From Actinomycetes bacterium (lineage in GTDB: Bacteria > Actinomycetota > Acidimicrobiia > Acidimicrobiales > RAAP-2), in contig JAJYXE010000017.1 in the NCBI GenBank assembly GCA_021791145.1, forward strand, positions 1 through 64,000: a DNA stretch of 64,000 nucleotides, read 5' to 3'. A program made the position numbers and the translations under genes. Within the stretch, counting starts at the first letter, position 1. Every line of letters starts with the position of its first letter. This document shows, piece by piece, positions 8,103-15,394 of this stretch. A model generated the notes under the pieces. It ran no database searches. It was not told the DNA's origin and was given only the letters and a program-made list of their open reading frames with translations.

Positions 8103-8888
8103 TCAGCCCGCATCCGCCCCCCCTGCGAGTGCACCCGCCCTCCCTGCGAGGGCGCCCGCTTGCCGGGGGCGCACCCCCGGCTCGGCACCGACAGGCGGCA
8201 CGTCGGTGTCCCTCCTCGCGAGAAAGAAGCTCATCACCTGGAGCTCGATCGAGAGGTCGACGTAGCGGACCAGGATCCCGGCGGGGACAGCGAGCACGCG
8301 CGGCGCGAAGTTGAGGATCGAGGCCACCCCGGCGGCGACCAGCAGGTCGGCCACTGCCTGCGCAGCGAGGGCGGGGGCGGCGATGACGCCGATCGACGGC
8401 CGCTCGCCTTGCGCGAGCTCGTCGACGTGCCGAACGGAGTGGTTCGCCACCCTGGCGCCGACGATCGCGGGGTCGACGTCGTAGAGCCCGGCGATCCGGA
8501 AGCCGTGAGAGGAGAACCCGTCGGAGTTGGCGAGCGCGCGGCCCAGGTTCCCGATGCCGACGATGACGATCGGCCAGTCGCGGTCGGCCCCCAACGCACG
8601 GTCGATCTGTGCGGCGAGGAAGGCGGTGTCGTACCCGGTGCCGCGCGTCCCGAACGAGCCGAAGAGGGAGAAGTCCTTGCGTACCTTCGCCGCGTTGACC
8701 CGCGCCCGCGCGGCCAGCTCCTCCGATGAGACGGTGGTCGTCCCCGCGCAGCGCATCTCAGAGAGGATCCGCTGGTAGAGCGGGAGACGGACGACCGTCG
8801 CCTCGGGGATCCGGCGCGGCGCCTCCCTCCCTTCCGCCTTCTCGTCGGCCCTCTCTTCCGCCTTGCCCTCCGTGGGCTGCGTCGCCAT
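8103..8888 (-). CDS. rex: Redox-sensing transcriptional repressor Rex
   Basis: Rex represses respiratory and fermentative genes and is released from DNA when NADH is high. The 261-residue protein has a winged-helix domain (about 33-95, with RKDFSLFGSFGTRGTGYD) followed by a Rossmann domain with VIVGIGNLGRALA (G-x-G-x-x-G). The family's C-terminal swapping helix is present (SIELQVMSFFLA). Both ends are extended: a charged Lys/Glu-rich N-terminus and an A-G-A-L-A-G repeat at the C-terminus (DNA 8104-8166). ATG 8888 follows TACGCT (8903-8898) by 9 nt without a ribosome site, so the mRNA is probably leaderless and drives hemA-hemC-hemD, linking haem supply to redox state. Confidence 0.93.
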   Translation of the reverse strand: MATQPTEGKAEERADEKAEGREAPRRIPEATVVRLPLYQRILSEMRCAGTTTVSSEELAARARVNAAKVRKDFSLFGSFGTRGTGYDTAFLAAQIDRALGADRDWPIVIVGIGNLGRALANSDGFSSHGFRIAGLYDVDPAIVGARVANHSVRHVDELAQGERPSIGVIAAPALAAQAVADLLVAAGVASILNFAPRVLAVPAGILVRYVDLSIELQVMSFFLARRDTDVPPVGAEPGVRPRQAGALAGRAGALAGGADAG

Positions 8889-8921
8889 CGGGAGCCGAGC
8901 GTACGGCAGCCCCGACGGCCG

Positions 8922-9725
8922 TTACCAGACCAGCTCCACCGCTCTCCCCAAGGAGAGCTGCGTAGCCGACGCGGCGGACCCCTCGCGCACGACGATGGCG
9001 AGACGCCCATTGGCGTCGGCGAGCAGGCCCAGCTCGCCGCCGGTGAGGTCCGAGAAGGTGTGCACGCGCCTCGCGCCGTGGCTCGTCCCGTCCACGCGGA
9101 TCGTGACGGCATCGGCACCCGACGGCGGGCCGTCGCGCTCGGGCGCGCCGAGCTGGACGTTGCCGAATTTGTCCACCCAGGTCACCGGGGCGCGCAAGAC
9201 CTCCGCACCGTCCTCGGCCCACCTCGCCACCTCGAGCGGGGGCAGGCGGACGAGGGCGGCCGGGTCCATTGCGTCCCCCACCGAGACCGGGTCTGCGCCC
9301 TGAGCGAGCGCCGCTGCCGCCGGCGCGAACACGTCACGGCCGTCGAAGGTGGCCGGCACGTCGCGAGCCTTGCGCAGTGCGAGCGCCGTCTCCACGCCGC
9401 CGCACGCCTCCGCCGCGGAGAGGACGAGGCCGTTGTCCGGCGCCACGAACCATCGCCCGTCCCGGGCCTTGACGGCGACGCCGCGCCGGTCGCTGCCCAC
9501 GCCGGGGTCGACGACGGCGAGCACCACCCCCGGGCCGAGGTGTGGCACCGCCCGGGCGAGCGACTCGGACCCGGCCCGCACGTCGAAGCCGGGAATGCCG
9601 TGGGTGAGGTCGACGACCGCGAGGTCCGGGGCGAGCCGCAGCAGCACGGCGTGCACGACCCCGACGAACTCGTCGGCCAGCCCGTAGTCCGAGAGGAAGA
9701 AGACGACGGGGCGCTGGGGGCTCAT
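8922..9725 (-). CDS. SAM hydroxide adenosyltransferase (DUF62 family)
   Basis: Members of this family split S-adenosylmethionine with water/hydroxide into adenosine and methionine; they are relatives of fluorinase and chlorinase. The 267-residue protein has the family landmarks: LSDYGLADEFVG at the N-terminus, VDLTHGIP at about 39-46, VVDPGVGSDRRG (DPGVG carries the hydroxide-activating region), APDNGLV and GRDVFAPAAA, with an NVQL motif in the C-terminal domain. Nothing in it resembles the fluorinase-specific loop. It stands alone between rex and a small HTH gene with no obvious operon partner; what it does in the cell is unclear for the family as a whole. Confidence 0.88.
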   Translation of the reverse strand: MSPQRPVVFFLSDYGLADEFVGVVHAVLLRLAPDLAVVDLTHGIPGFDVRAGSESLARAVPHLGPGVVLAVVDPGVGSDRRGVAVKARDGRWFVAPDNGLVLSAAEACGGVETALALRKARDVPATFDGRDVFAPAAAALAQGADPVSVGDAMDPAALVRLPPLEVARWAEDGAEVLRAPVTWVDKFGNVQLGAPERDGPPSGADAVTIRVDGTSHGARRVHTFSDLTGGELGLLADANGRLAIVVREGSAASATQLSLGRAVELVW

Positions 9726-9753
9726 CGGACGCTCAATTCGGTGCGAGCGGCGC

Positions 9754-9954
9754 TCAACCGGCCCTGGTGAACCGCTCGGCGAGGTACTCGTCGAGATCTT
9801 CCGCCCTCACCCGAAACGATCTCCCGATCCGCACCGCGGCCAGCTCGCCGGCGTTGATGAGGCGGTAGACGGTCATGCTCGAGACGCGCAGGACGGAGGC
9901 AACCTCCCCTACGGTCATGAAACGGCTCTGGCTCGCGTCGAACTGCTGCGACAT
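9754..9954 (-). CDS. Small excisionase-type helix-turn-helix DNA-binding protein
   Basis: A 66-residue protein that is almost entirely one MerR/excisionase-type HTH: MTVGEVASVLRVSSMTVYRLINAG, then IGRSFRVRAEDLDEYL. In mycobacteria and many other actinobacteria a gene of this kind (Rv0500A type) directly follows proC, as it does here 65 nt downstream. That conserved pairing argues for a chromosomal regulator and not a phage excisionase. The frame extends upstream without a stop, but ATG 9954 is the first position that leaves the HTH with a short natural N-terminus; GGAGGAG lies 13 nt before it. Confidence 0.85.
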   Translation of the reverse strand: MSQQFDASQSRFMTVGEVASVLRVSSMTVYRLINAGELAAVRIGRSFRVRAEDLDEYLAERFTRAG

Positions 9955-10019
9955 CGGTGTCCGACTTCTCCTCCGGCTAGGACTGTACCCAGCCCGGCGC
10001 GCTGGTGCCAGGGCGGCGC

Positions 10020-10826
10020 TCAGCGTGCGAGGCCGCGGGCACGCTCGGCGGCGGCGAGCACCGCTTCGAGGAAGGCCGAGCGGACACCCCTCGCCTCGAG
10101 CGCACGGAGCCCGGCGGCCGTGGTGCCCCCGGGAGAGGTGACGTCCGCACGCAGGGACTCGGGCCGCTCGCCGGTCTCGCCCAGGAGGGCGGCCGCGCCC
10201 CGCACCGTCTCGACGGCCAGGACGGCGCTGACCTCGCGCGGCAGGCCCGCCAGCACGCCCGCTTCGACGAGCGACTCGACGACGAGGAAGATGTAGGCGG
10301 GCCCCGATCCCGACAGGGCGGTGACGGCGTCCAGCTGGCGCTCGGGCACCCGCACGACGGTGCCGACGGCACCGAGGAGCTCCTCGGCCCACGACAGGTC
10401 GGCGGCGCGGGCGTTGCTCCCTCCGGAGATCGCGCTCACGCCTGCGCCGACCAGCGCCGGCATGTTGGGCATCGCACGCACGACGACCGATCCTCGAGGA
10501 AGCACGGCCTCGAGACGCGCGGCGGGCATCCCGGCGACGACGGAGAGCACCCGCCGGATCCCCGCCGCGCCGAGCCCGCGGCACGCCGACTCGGCCACCT
10601 CGGGCTTTACCGCGAGCACAGCCCCGCCGTCGGGGTCCGTGAGCCCCTCCGAGGGTGCCTCGACGACGACGACACCGGGATGCGCGGAGGAGAGCCGGGC
10701 GCGGCGGCCCGCATCCGGCTCGACGACGGCCACGCGGTCAGGGGTCCAGCCCCCTCGGGTGAGCAGCCCCGTGACGAGCGCCCCCCCCATGCGCCCGCCT
10801 CCGGAGACGACGAGCGACGCGGCCAT
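10020..10826 (-). CDS. proC: Pyrroline-5-carboxylate reductase
   Basis: ProC reduces 1-pyrroline-5-carboxylate to proline with NAD(P)H. The 268-residue protein opens with the dinucleotide-binding GGGRMGGALVTGLL, has VLAVKPEVAE, the MPNMPALVGAGVSA motif, and the C-terminal signature ALSGSGPAYIFLVVESLVEAGV and TSPGGTTAAGLRALE. ATG 10826 has no ribosome binding site; TACCTT at 10839-10834 lies 7 nt upstream, consistent with a leaderless mRNA. Confidence 0.95.
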   Translation of the reverse strand: MAASLVVSGGGRMGGALVTGLLTRGGWTPDRVAVVEPDAGRRARLSSAHPGVVVVEAPSEGLTDPDGGAVLAVKPEVAESACRGLGAAGIRRVLSVVAGMPAARLEAVLPRGSVVVRAMPNMPALVGAGVSAISGGSNARAADLSWAEELLGAVGTVVRVPERQLDAVTALSGSGPAYIFLVVESLVEAGVLAGLPREVSAVLAVETVRGAAALLGETGERPESLRADVTSPGGTTAAGLRALEARGVRSAFLEAVLAAAERARGLAR

Positions 10827-10845
10827 TCACGCGAAGGTAGCGCCG

Positions 10846-10980
10846 CCGGGGGCAGGCTGCCGCAGGGGGCAGGCTGACGCAGGGGAAAGGCTGCCGCCGG
10901 GGACAGGCTGACGCCGTGGAAAGGCTGACGCCGTGGAAAGGCTGCCGCCGTGGTGCAGGGGGCAAGCTGCCGCCGGACTG
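10846..10980. repeat. Degenerate tandem repeat between proC and the YbjN gene
   Basis: About eight imperfect units, 15-18 bp each, built on ggcaggctgccgcag / ggaaaggctgacgccgt. They fill nearly the whole gap between the 3' end of the YbjN-like gene and the proC promoter, upstream of the proC -10 box at 10839-10834. No gene is visible in the stretch. Confidence 0.75.
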
Positions 10981-10984
10981 CAGG

Positions 10985-11485
10985 TCAGCGCCTGCGGGGG
11001 CGCCGGCGGTACACGGCGGGATGGCCGAGGGTCATGGCGGTCGGGTAGTGGTCGTCGACGTAGACGATCGACGAGCCGGCGATCCGATCGAGCTCGTCGT
11101 CGTCCACGAGCCCGGCCGGGACCCGGCCGACGAGGTAGACGGCGTCTTCGGGACCGAGGCAGAAGGCCATGCCGAAGAGCTCGGCGTTGCAACGAAGGAG
11201 GTAGCGCAGCACCTCTTCGCGGCGGTCCTCCGGCGCGGGCATGAACTGCGCCTCGTGGTGGAGGGTCCTCTGACGCAGGGTGAGCCAGACGGTGATGAAG
11301 TCCTTTTCGTCCCCGCGAAAGCGCAGGTACCACCGGTGCGACGCGGTGCGGTCGTTCACGTCCTGGCGCTCCGCCGCCACGAGGCCGAACGTGCCCTCTG
11401 CGGTGCGCTCCCGCGCCACCCAGGCGTCGATGCGTGCCGCAACCGCCGCGAGCTGCTCGCCGCCGGGCAGGTCGACGAGCGGCAC
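10985..11485 (-). CDS. YbjN-domain protein next to mshA
   Basis: A 166-residue soluble protein with the YbjN/type III chaperone-like fold: HRWYLRFRGDEKDFITVWLTLRQRTLHHEAQFMPAPEDRREEV is the characteristic core (about 50-92), followed by CNAELFGMAFCLGPEDAVYLVGRVP. In mycobacteria the gene after mshA (Rv0487 type) encodes the same family, so position and sequence agree. Its biochemical role is unknown. Start is GTG 11485, 15 nt after the mshA stop, with GGGGCGG just upstream; the two are very likely one transcript. Confidence 0.85.
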   Translation of the reverse strand: MPLVDLPGGEQLAAVAARIDAWVARERTAEGTFGLVAAERQDVNDRTASHRWYLRFRGDEKDFITVWLTLRQRTLHHEAQFMPAPEDRREEVLRYLLRCNAELFGMAFCLGPEDAVYLVGRVPAGLVDDDELDRIAGSSIVYVDDHYPTAMTLGHPAVYRRRPRRR

Positions 11486-11500
11486 GTCACCGCCCCGCTG

Positions 11501-12784
11501 TCAGGAGCACTCGACGAGGCGCCCGGTGAGCAGCTCGTCGTGGATCGCCTGAAGGCGCGACGCCGCCTCGCGCCAGGTGTAGCGGCGCGAGCGCAGGACC
11601 GCCGCGGTCGCCTGGCGCTCGGCGAGGAGCGGGTCGGCCACGAGCCTGCGGACGCCTCGGGCCAACGCCTCTGGATCCGAGCCGTCCACGAGAAAGCCGG
11701 TGCGGCCGTCGTCGACGAGGGTGGTGAGGCCACCGACCGCCGACGCCACCACCGGCGTCCCGCACGCCGCGGCCTCGAGCGCCACGAGCCCGAAGGACTC
11801 CGACCTGCTCGGGACGAGACAGACGTCAGCGGCGCGGTAATAGGTCGAGAGCAGCTCGTGAGGCTGAGGGGGCACCAGCGACACCCTGTCGTCGACGCCC
11901 AGCTCCCGGACGAGCCGGAGCAGGCGGGCGTGCTCCTCACCGCCGTGCGGGCCGCTCGGCCCGCCCACGATCACCAGGCGGAAGGGCGCCCCGAGCGCGT
12001 GGTCCCCTTCGGCGCAGAGCGCCGCCAAGGTGCGCACGGCGACGTCCATCCCCTTGAGCGGCTGGATCCGCCCGACCGTGAGGAGCACGGTTCCCTCGCG
12101 CGGGAGGGCGAGCGCCCGACGGGCCTGCGGGCGGTGGCCGGGCCCGAAGTACGCGTGGTCGACCCCCGGCGCGACGACCGAGATGCGCAGCGGGTCGGCG
12201 CCGTAGAGCTGGACGAGCTGGTCGGCCTCCACGCTGCACGACGCGAGCAGCGCGTCCGAGCAGGCGATGATCGCGGCCTCCGCCTCGGCGCGGCGGTGGG
12301 GCATGTCCGCCTCCACCTCCTCGGGGACGAGCTCCGCCTTCACCCGGTCCAGGGTGTGGAAGGTCGAGACGAGCGGCAGGTCGAGCTCGTGCTTGATCGC
12401 GTGGCCCGCGAGGCCCGACAACCAGTAGTTGGCGTGCACCGCTTCGAACGGCCCTGCCTCCTGGTCGACGAGGGGAAGGCCGGTATCGCCGGCCATCAGC
12501 TCGAGCACCCGCTCGGTGAACTCGTCGACGAGGAGCGGGAGCTCCTCCTTGGGGACCGGTCCTCCAGGGCCGGACGGCACATGGTGGACGCGCAAGCCGG
12601 GCTCGACGTCGACGGCCGCCGGCAAGCCGTCGTCGTAGCTGCGGGTGAAGACGTCACAGGCGACGCCTGCTCGCGCGAGCGCCGTCGCCAGCTCACGGAC
12701 GTACACGTTCATCCCGCCGCCGTCGCCCGTGCCTGGTTGGGCGAGCGGGGACGTGTGGAACGAGAGGATCGCGAGCCGACGCAT
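11501..12784 (-). CDS. mshA: D-inositol-3-phosphate glycosyltransferase (mycothiol synthesis)
   Basis: MshA transfers N-acetylglucosamine from UDP-GlcNAc to 1-L-myo-inositol-1-phosphate, the first step of mycothiol, the main low-molecular-weight thiol of actinobacteria. The 427-residue GT4 protein opens with SFHTSPLAQPGTGDGGGMNVY, a hallmark of MshA, then HANYWLSGLAG and FHTLDRVKAE. The C-terminal domain has VGRIQPLKG and the nucleotide-sugar motif ESFGLVALEAAACGTPVVAS. ATG 12784 lies 9 nt after TAGGCT (12799-12794) with no ribosome site, so probably leaderless. A mycothiol-dependent isomerase-like gene at 60612 supports mycothiol use. Confidence 0.93.
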   Translation of the reverse strand: MRRLAILSFHTSPLAQPGTGDGGGMNVYVRELATALARAGVACDVFTRSYDDGLPAAVDVEPGLRVHHVPSGPGGPVPKEELPLLVDEFTERVLELMAGDTGLPLVDQEAGPFEAVHANYWLSGLAGHAIKHELDLPLVSTFHTLDRVKAELVPEEVEADMPHRRAEAEAAIIACSDALLASCSVEADQLVQLYGADPLRISVVAPGVDHAYFGPGHRPQARRALALPREGTVLLTVGRIQPLKGMDVAVRTLAALCAEGDHALGAPFRLVIVGGPSGPHGGEEHARLLRLVRELGVDDRVSLVPPQPHELLSTYYRAADVCLVPSRSESFGLVALEAAACGTPVVASAVGGLTTLVDDGRTGFLVDGSDPEALARGVRRLVADPLLAERQATAAVLRSRRYTWREAASRLQAIHDELLTGRLVECS

Positions 12785-12796
12785 GCCAGGAGGAGC

Positions 12797-13372
12797 CTAG
12801 TGGGCGCTCCTGCGGGCTCCATCTGGGGTGTCGGCGGACACACCCCGCACCTCGCGGCGCCCACGCCCTGCTGGCGAGCGCGTGCCCGCCACCTGTTCGT
12901 GCCCCTCGTCGTGGGCCTCGTGCTCCTCGTGCCCGGGGTGGGCCTCGTGCTCCTCGTGCCCGGGGTGGGCCTCGTGCTCCTCGTGCCCGAGACGGGCCTC
13001 GTGCTCACCGTGCCCGGGGCGGGCCTCGTGCTCACGGCGGAACGACCGATAGATTTGCACCAGCGCCTGCTTCTGGCTCTCGGCCAGGTGGGGATCTGCC
13101 CGGATGTGCTCAACCAGGTCGGCTCCTCCGGAGGGCGGATCGAGAATGCCGGCTTGCACATAGAGGGTCTCGGCGGAGATGCGCAGGGCCTTGGCGATCT
13201 GCTGGAGGATGTCCGCCGAGGGACGGCGGAGCCCCCGCTCGATCTGGCTCAGGTAGGGATTGGAAATCCCCGCGAGCTCGGAGAGCCGGCGGAGGGACAA
13301 CCGTGCTCCGGCCCGTTGCTCACGGATGAACGATCCCAGGTCGTGCCAGCCCTCCACGCGGTCCGGGGACAT
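12797..13372 (-). CDS. XRE-family regulator with a His-rich repeat tail
   Basis: An N-terminal Cro/C1-type HTH (about 12-66) with SELAGISNPYLSQIERGLRRP and LQQIAKALRISAETLYVQAGIL, resembling the Rv0474-type regulator found in the mshA region of mycobacteria. After residue 110 comes a repetitive tail with 13 histidines in 44 residues (115-158), built on a 9-residue unit GHEEHEAHP, then a basic end. The tail looks like a metal-chelating segment; metal binding is inferred. ATG 13372 follows TACGCT (13384-13379) by 6 nt, so the mRNA is probably leaderless. It lies just upstream of mshA in the same direction. Confidence 0.88.
   Translation of the reverse strand: MSPDRVEGWHDLGSFIREQRAGARLSLRRLSELAGISNPYLSQIERGLRRPSADILQQIAKALRISAETLYVQAGILDPPSGGADLVEHIRADPHLAESQKQALVQIYRSFRREHEARPGHGEHEARLGHEEHEAHPGHEEHEAHPGHEEHEAHDEGHEQVAGTRSPAGRGRREVRGVSADTPDGARRSAH
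12906..13036. repeat. 27-bp in-frame tandem repeat encoding the His-rich tail
   Basis: Four to five units of a 27-bp sequence containing gtgggcctcgtgctcctcgtg (shown on the plus strand). The two central copies are identical, the outer ones have drifted, giving R in place of H at some positions. Confidence 0.85.
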
Positions 13373-13522
13373 TGGCCGAGCGTACCGAAGCTTCGTGGCC
13401 CGGCGGTGGCTGCGGCTGCGGCTGGCGGCTGCCGGCTGCGGCTGCGGCTGGCGGCTGCCGGCGGTGGTTGCGGCCGCGCGTCCCCGGGGTGAGGACGCCC
13501 AGGGTGAAGGCGGGCGCCTGCG

Positions 13523-13825
13523 CTATTGCGCGAGGAGGAAGCTGAGGCCGGTCACCTCGAGCACCCGGCGGACGACGCCATGTGCACCGCGCAGCTCGAA
13601 GGCGCGCCCAGACTGGGTTATCTGGCTGCGGGCTGACAGGAGGGCCGCGATGCCGCTCGAGTCGAGGAACCGCAGGTCCGAGAGATCGACGACCACCCTC
13701 GGACCGGTTGCGGCGACCAACGCGTCGCGCACCCGGTCGGCGTTGGCAAGGTCCAGCTGCCCGTGCAGCGAGACGACCTGGACGTCATCGACGTCCACCA
13801 CCTTGAACGCGAAATCGCTGGACAC
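13523..13825 (-). CDS. STAS-domain anti-sigma factor antagonist
   Basis: A 100-residue STAS protein of the SpoIIAA/RsbV type, which frees a sigma factor by binding its anti-sigma kinase when unphosphorylated. The phosphoserine motif is FLDSSGIAAL (about 53-62), preceded by VVVDLSDLR. GTG 13825 has a strong AGGGGG ribosome site. It is 12 nt downstream of the sodX-like gene and probably cotranscribed. A candidate partner kinase (HATPase domain) is encoded at 20779, but no anti-sigma gene is adjacent. The preceding 150 bp (13373-13522) are filled with gcggctgccggctgc-type repeats. Confidence 0.9.
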   Translation of the reverse strand: MSSDFAFKVVDVDDVQVVSLHGQLDLANADRVRDALVAATGPRVVVDLSDLRFLDSSGIAALLSARSQITQSGRAFELRGAHGVVRRVLEVTGLSFLLAQ

Positions 13826-13837
13826 GGTCCCCCTCCG

Positions 13838-14479
13838 TCACGACATCGGCACATCTCGGTGTGCCCGATGATCGTACCCGGGGGGCGAAGCGTCCGCTTC
13901 GCGCCGTCGGCGCCCCGTGCCAACCGGCTGTGGGTCCCGGCCGATCCGGCCGGTCCGCGTCGCCGGTGAGTACCGGTACAAGACCCGCCCCCATACCCGA
14001 TCCCGCGCAACGGGGCCAAAGGTCCGGCTGTCGGTGCTCTCCGCCGGGTTGTCCCCCGCGACCGTGACGAGGCCGGACGAGCTCGCCGCGACGCGCTTTA
14101 TGAGCAGCCGCTCGGGACGGCGGGGATCGGCCACGGCCACCACGTCTCCTGGCCGCAGCGGCCAGACCCTCGGGAGGCGCAGCACGAGGAGACGGTCTCC
14201 GGGCTCGAACGCCGGCAGCATGCTGGGGCCCTCGACCACCACTCGGCGCGTGCCTCGCCGCGCCACCACCAGTGCCCCGCCACCGGTCGCCAGGGTGCCG
14301 AGCACTGCCGAGCCGAGCAGGCCCGCCGCGCCCAGGACCACGAGGCGCCGCAAGCGCCGCGGGACGACCCGGCACGTGAGCCGCAGCACTCTGCGCACGC
14401 ATCCGAGGCGGCGAGCGCCGCGACCGGCCCGGCGCGCGACCCCCGCGCGGCGCCTGGATAAGGTGCACTTGCCAAACAT
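13838..14479 (-). CDS. sodX: S26 signal-peptidase-like Ni-SOD maturation protease
   Basis: A type I signal peptidase relative with the Ser/Lys dyad: serine in VEGPSMLPAFEPGDRLLV (about 82-99) and lysine in ERLLIKRVAA. GDNPAESTDSRTFGPV is the conserved substrate-channel region. One membrane helix (about 46-70) precedes the catalytic domain. Divergence from sodN, with 53 nt between start codons, identifies it as the peptidase that removes the SodN propeptide, as sodX does in Streptomyces. The N-terminal 40 residues are Arg-rich and the ATG at 14479 has its AGGAGG only 1 nt away, so a later start is possible. A basic tail of about 35 residues follows the fold. Confidence 0.82.
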   Translation of the reverse strand: MFGKCTLSRRRAGVARRAGRGARRLGCVRRVLRLTCRVVPRRLRRLVVLGAAGLLGSAVLGTLATGGGALVVARRGTRRVVVEGPSMLPAFEPGDRLLVLRLPRVWPLRPGDVVAVADPRRPERLLIKRVAASSSGLVTVAGDNPAESTDSRTFGPVARDRVWGRVLYRYSPATRTGRIGRDPQPVGTGRRRREADASPPGYDHRAHRDVPMS

Positions 14480-14497
14480 CCCTCCTACTGTGCCCGA

Positions 14498-14517
14498 CCG
14501 GCACCTCTTCGTGCCGG
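14498..14517. promoter_or_regulatory. Perfect inverted repeat in the sodX-sodN intergenic region
   Basis: ccggcac-ctcttc-gtgccgg: a 7-bp perfect stem with a 6-nt loop, ending just before the sodN ribosome site (aaaaggag). It could be an operator for a metal or redox regulator, or an mRNA hairpin limiting access to the ribosome site. Confidence 0.5.
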
Positions 14518-14532
14518 CGAAAAGGAGATCAC

Positions 14533-14952
14533 ATGCAGATGCTCGACCGAGTGCTCGCCACCCTCGACAGGATCCGCCCTCCCGCCGTCGTCCACGCGCA
14601 CTGTGACCTTCCCTGTGGCGTCTACGACCCGGCCCAGGCGCGCATCGAAGCGGAGTCGGTCAAGGCCATCCAGGAGAAGCACAACGCCTCGGACGACGAG
14701 CAGTTCCGTTTGCGCGCCATCCAGATCAAAGAGGAGCGGGCCGACCTCGTGAAGCACCACCTGTGGGTGCTGTGGACCGACTACTTCAAGCCCGAGCACC
14801 TCCAGAGGTACCCGCAGCTCCACGAGCTCTTCTGGAAGGCGACGAAGTCGGCAGGCGAGTCGAAGCGTACGACCGACGTGGCCGTCGGTCAGCGGCTGCT
14901 CGACGAGATCGCGGAGATCACAAAGATCTTCTGGGAGACGAAGAAGGGCTAG
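14533..14952 (+). CDS. sodN: Nickel superoxide dismutase
   Basis: Ni-SOD dismutates superoxide; its active site is a short N-terminal 'nickel hook'. The 139-residue precursor has a 22-residue propeptide followed by HCDLPCGVY at 23-31: His23 would become the new N-terminus, with Cys24 and Cys28 binding nickel. The mature 117 residues match the known enzyme length, including YDPAQARIEAESV and the helical-bundle segment TDYFKPEHLQRYPQLHELFW. Start ATG 14533 has a clear AAGGAG site 5 nt upstream. The maturation protease gene is divergent next door. Confidence 0.97.
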   Translation: MQMLDRVLATLDRIRPPAVVHAHCDLPCGVYDPAQARIEAESVKAIQEKHNASDDEQFRLRAIQIKEERADLVKHHLWVLWTDYFKPEHLQRYPQLHELFWKATKSAGESKRTTDVAVGQRLLDEIAEITKIFWETKKG

Positions 14953-14958
14953 CGGGGG

Positions 14959-15279
14959 CTAGCGGAAGGCCGCTCCGGCGGCACCGTGCGGCGCGCACCG
15001 CGTCGCGAGCGGGTCCTGCTCGAGGTCGCCGTCGTCGATCGCGACGCCGCACACCTCGCACGTGCCGTAGGTGCCCGCGTCCAGGGACATGAGGGCGCGG
15101 TCCACCCCGTCAAGGAGCCGCTCGGCCGCGATCAGGCGGTCCTCGTACTGCTCGACTGCCGACGCACCCTCTGCCCGGTGTGCACCGACGCCCGCAGCCA
15201 CGGTTGCGTCGTCGCCCACGGTTGCGTCGTCGCCCACGGTCGGGACTTCACCTCGGTCTCCGGGCACCGGCATCGTCAC
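14959..15279 (-). CDS. DksA/TraR-type zinc-finger protein
   Basis: A 106-residue protein with the C-terminal DksA/TraR finger: helix ERLLDGVDRALMSLDAGTYG, then CEVCG (first Cys pair) and RCAPH. The second pair is C-x-x-H in place of C-x-x-C, so zinc binding would be Cys3His. The family contacts RNA polymerase through the secondary channel; the N-terminal coiled coil is short and carries a repeated V-G-D-D-A-T. Start: TAGCCT at 15294-15289 is 9 nt before GTG 15279 and 6 nt before TTG 15282; either would be leaderless. It converges on sodN with 6 nt between stops. Confidence 0.75.
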   Translation of the reverse strand: MTMPVPGDRGEVPTVGDDATVGDDATVAAGVGAHRAEGASAVEQYEDRLIAAERLLDGVDRALMSLDAGTYGTCEVCGVAIDDGDLEQDPLATRCAPHGAAGAAFR

Positions 15280-15394
15280 CAAGGCTGGAGGCTACCTTCC
15301 GGGCTTGCAGGGCGCGCGTGTTCGTCCTGCGCCCGACGGCGTCGCCGACGGCCCGACCCCGGACTCCGCCGGCCGCAGTCCGTAGGCTGGCAGC

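Noticed and set aside
8941..8958. Inverted repeat gctctcc-ccaa-ggagagc as a Rex operator upstream of rex
   Set aside because: It lies inside the coding end of the SAM hydroxide adenosyltransferase gene and does not resemble the known A+T-rich Rex consensus. Its location alone (about 50-70 nt before rex) was not enough.
12906..13036. Possible CRISPR array
   Set aside because: Units are contiguous with no spacers, in frame with the XRE gene, and lack cas genes nearby.
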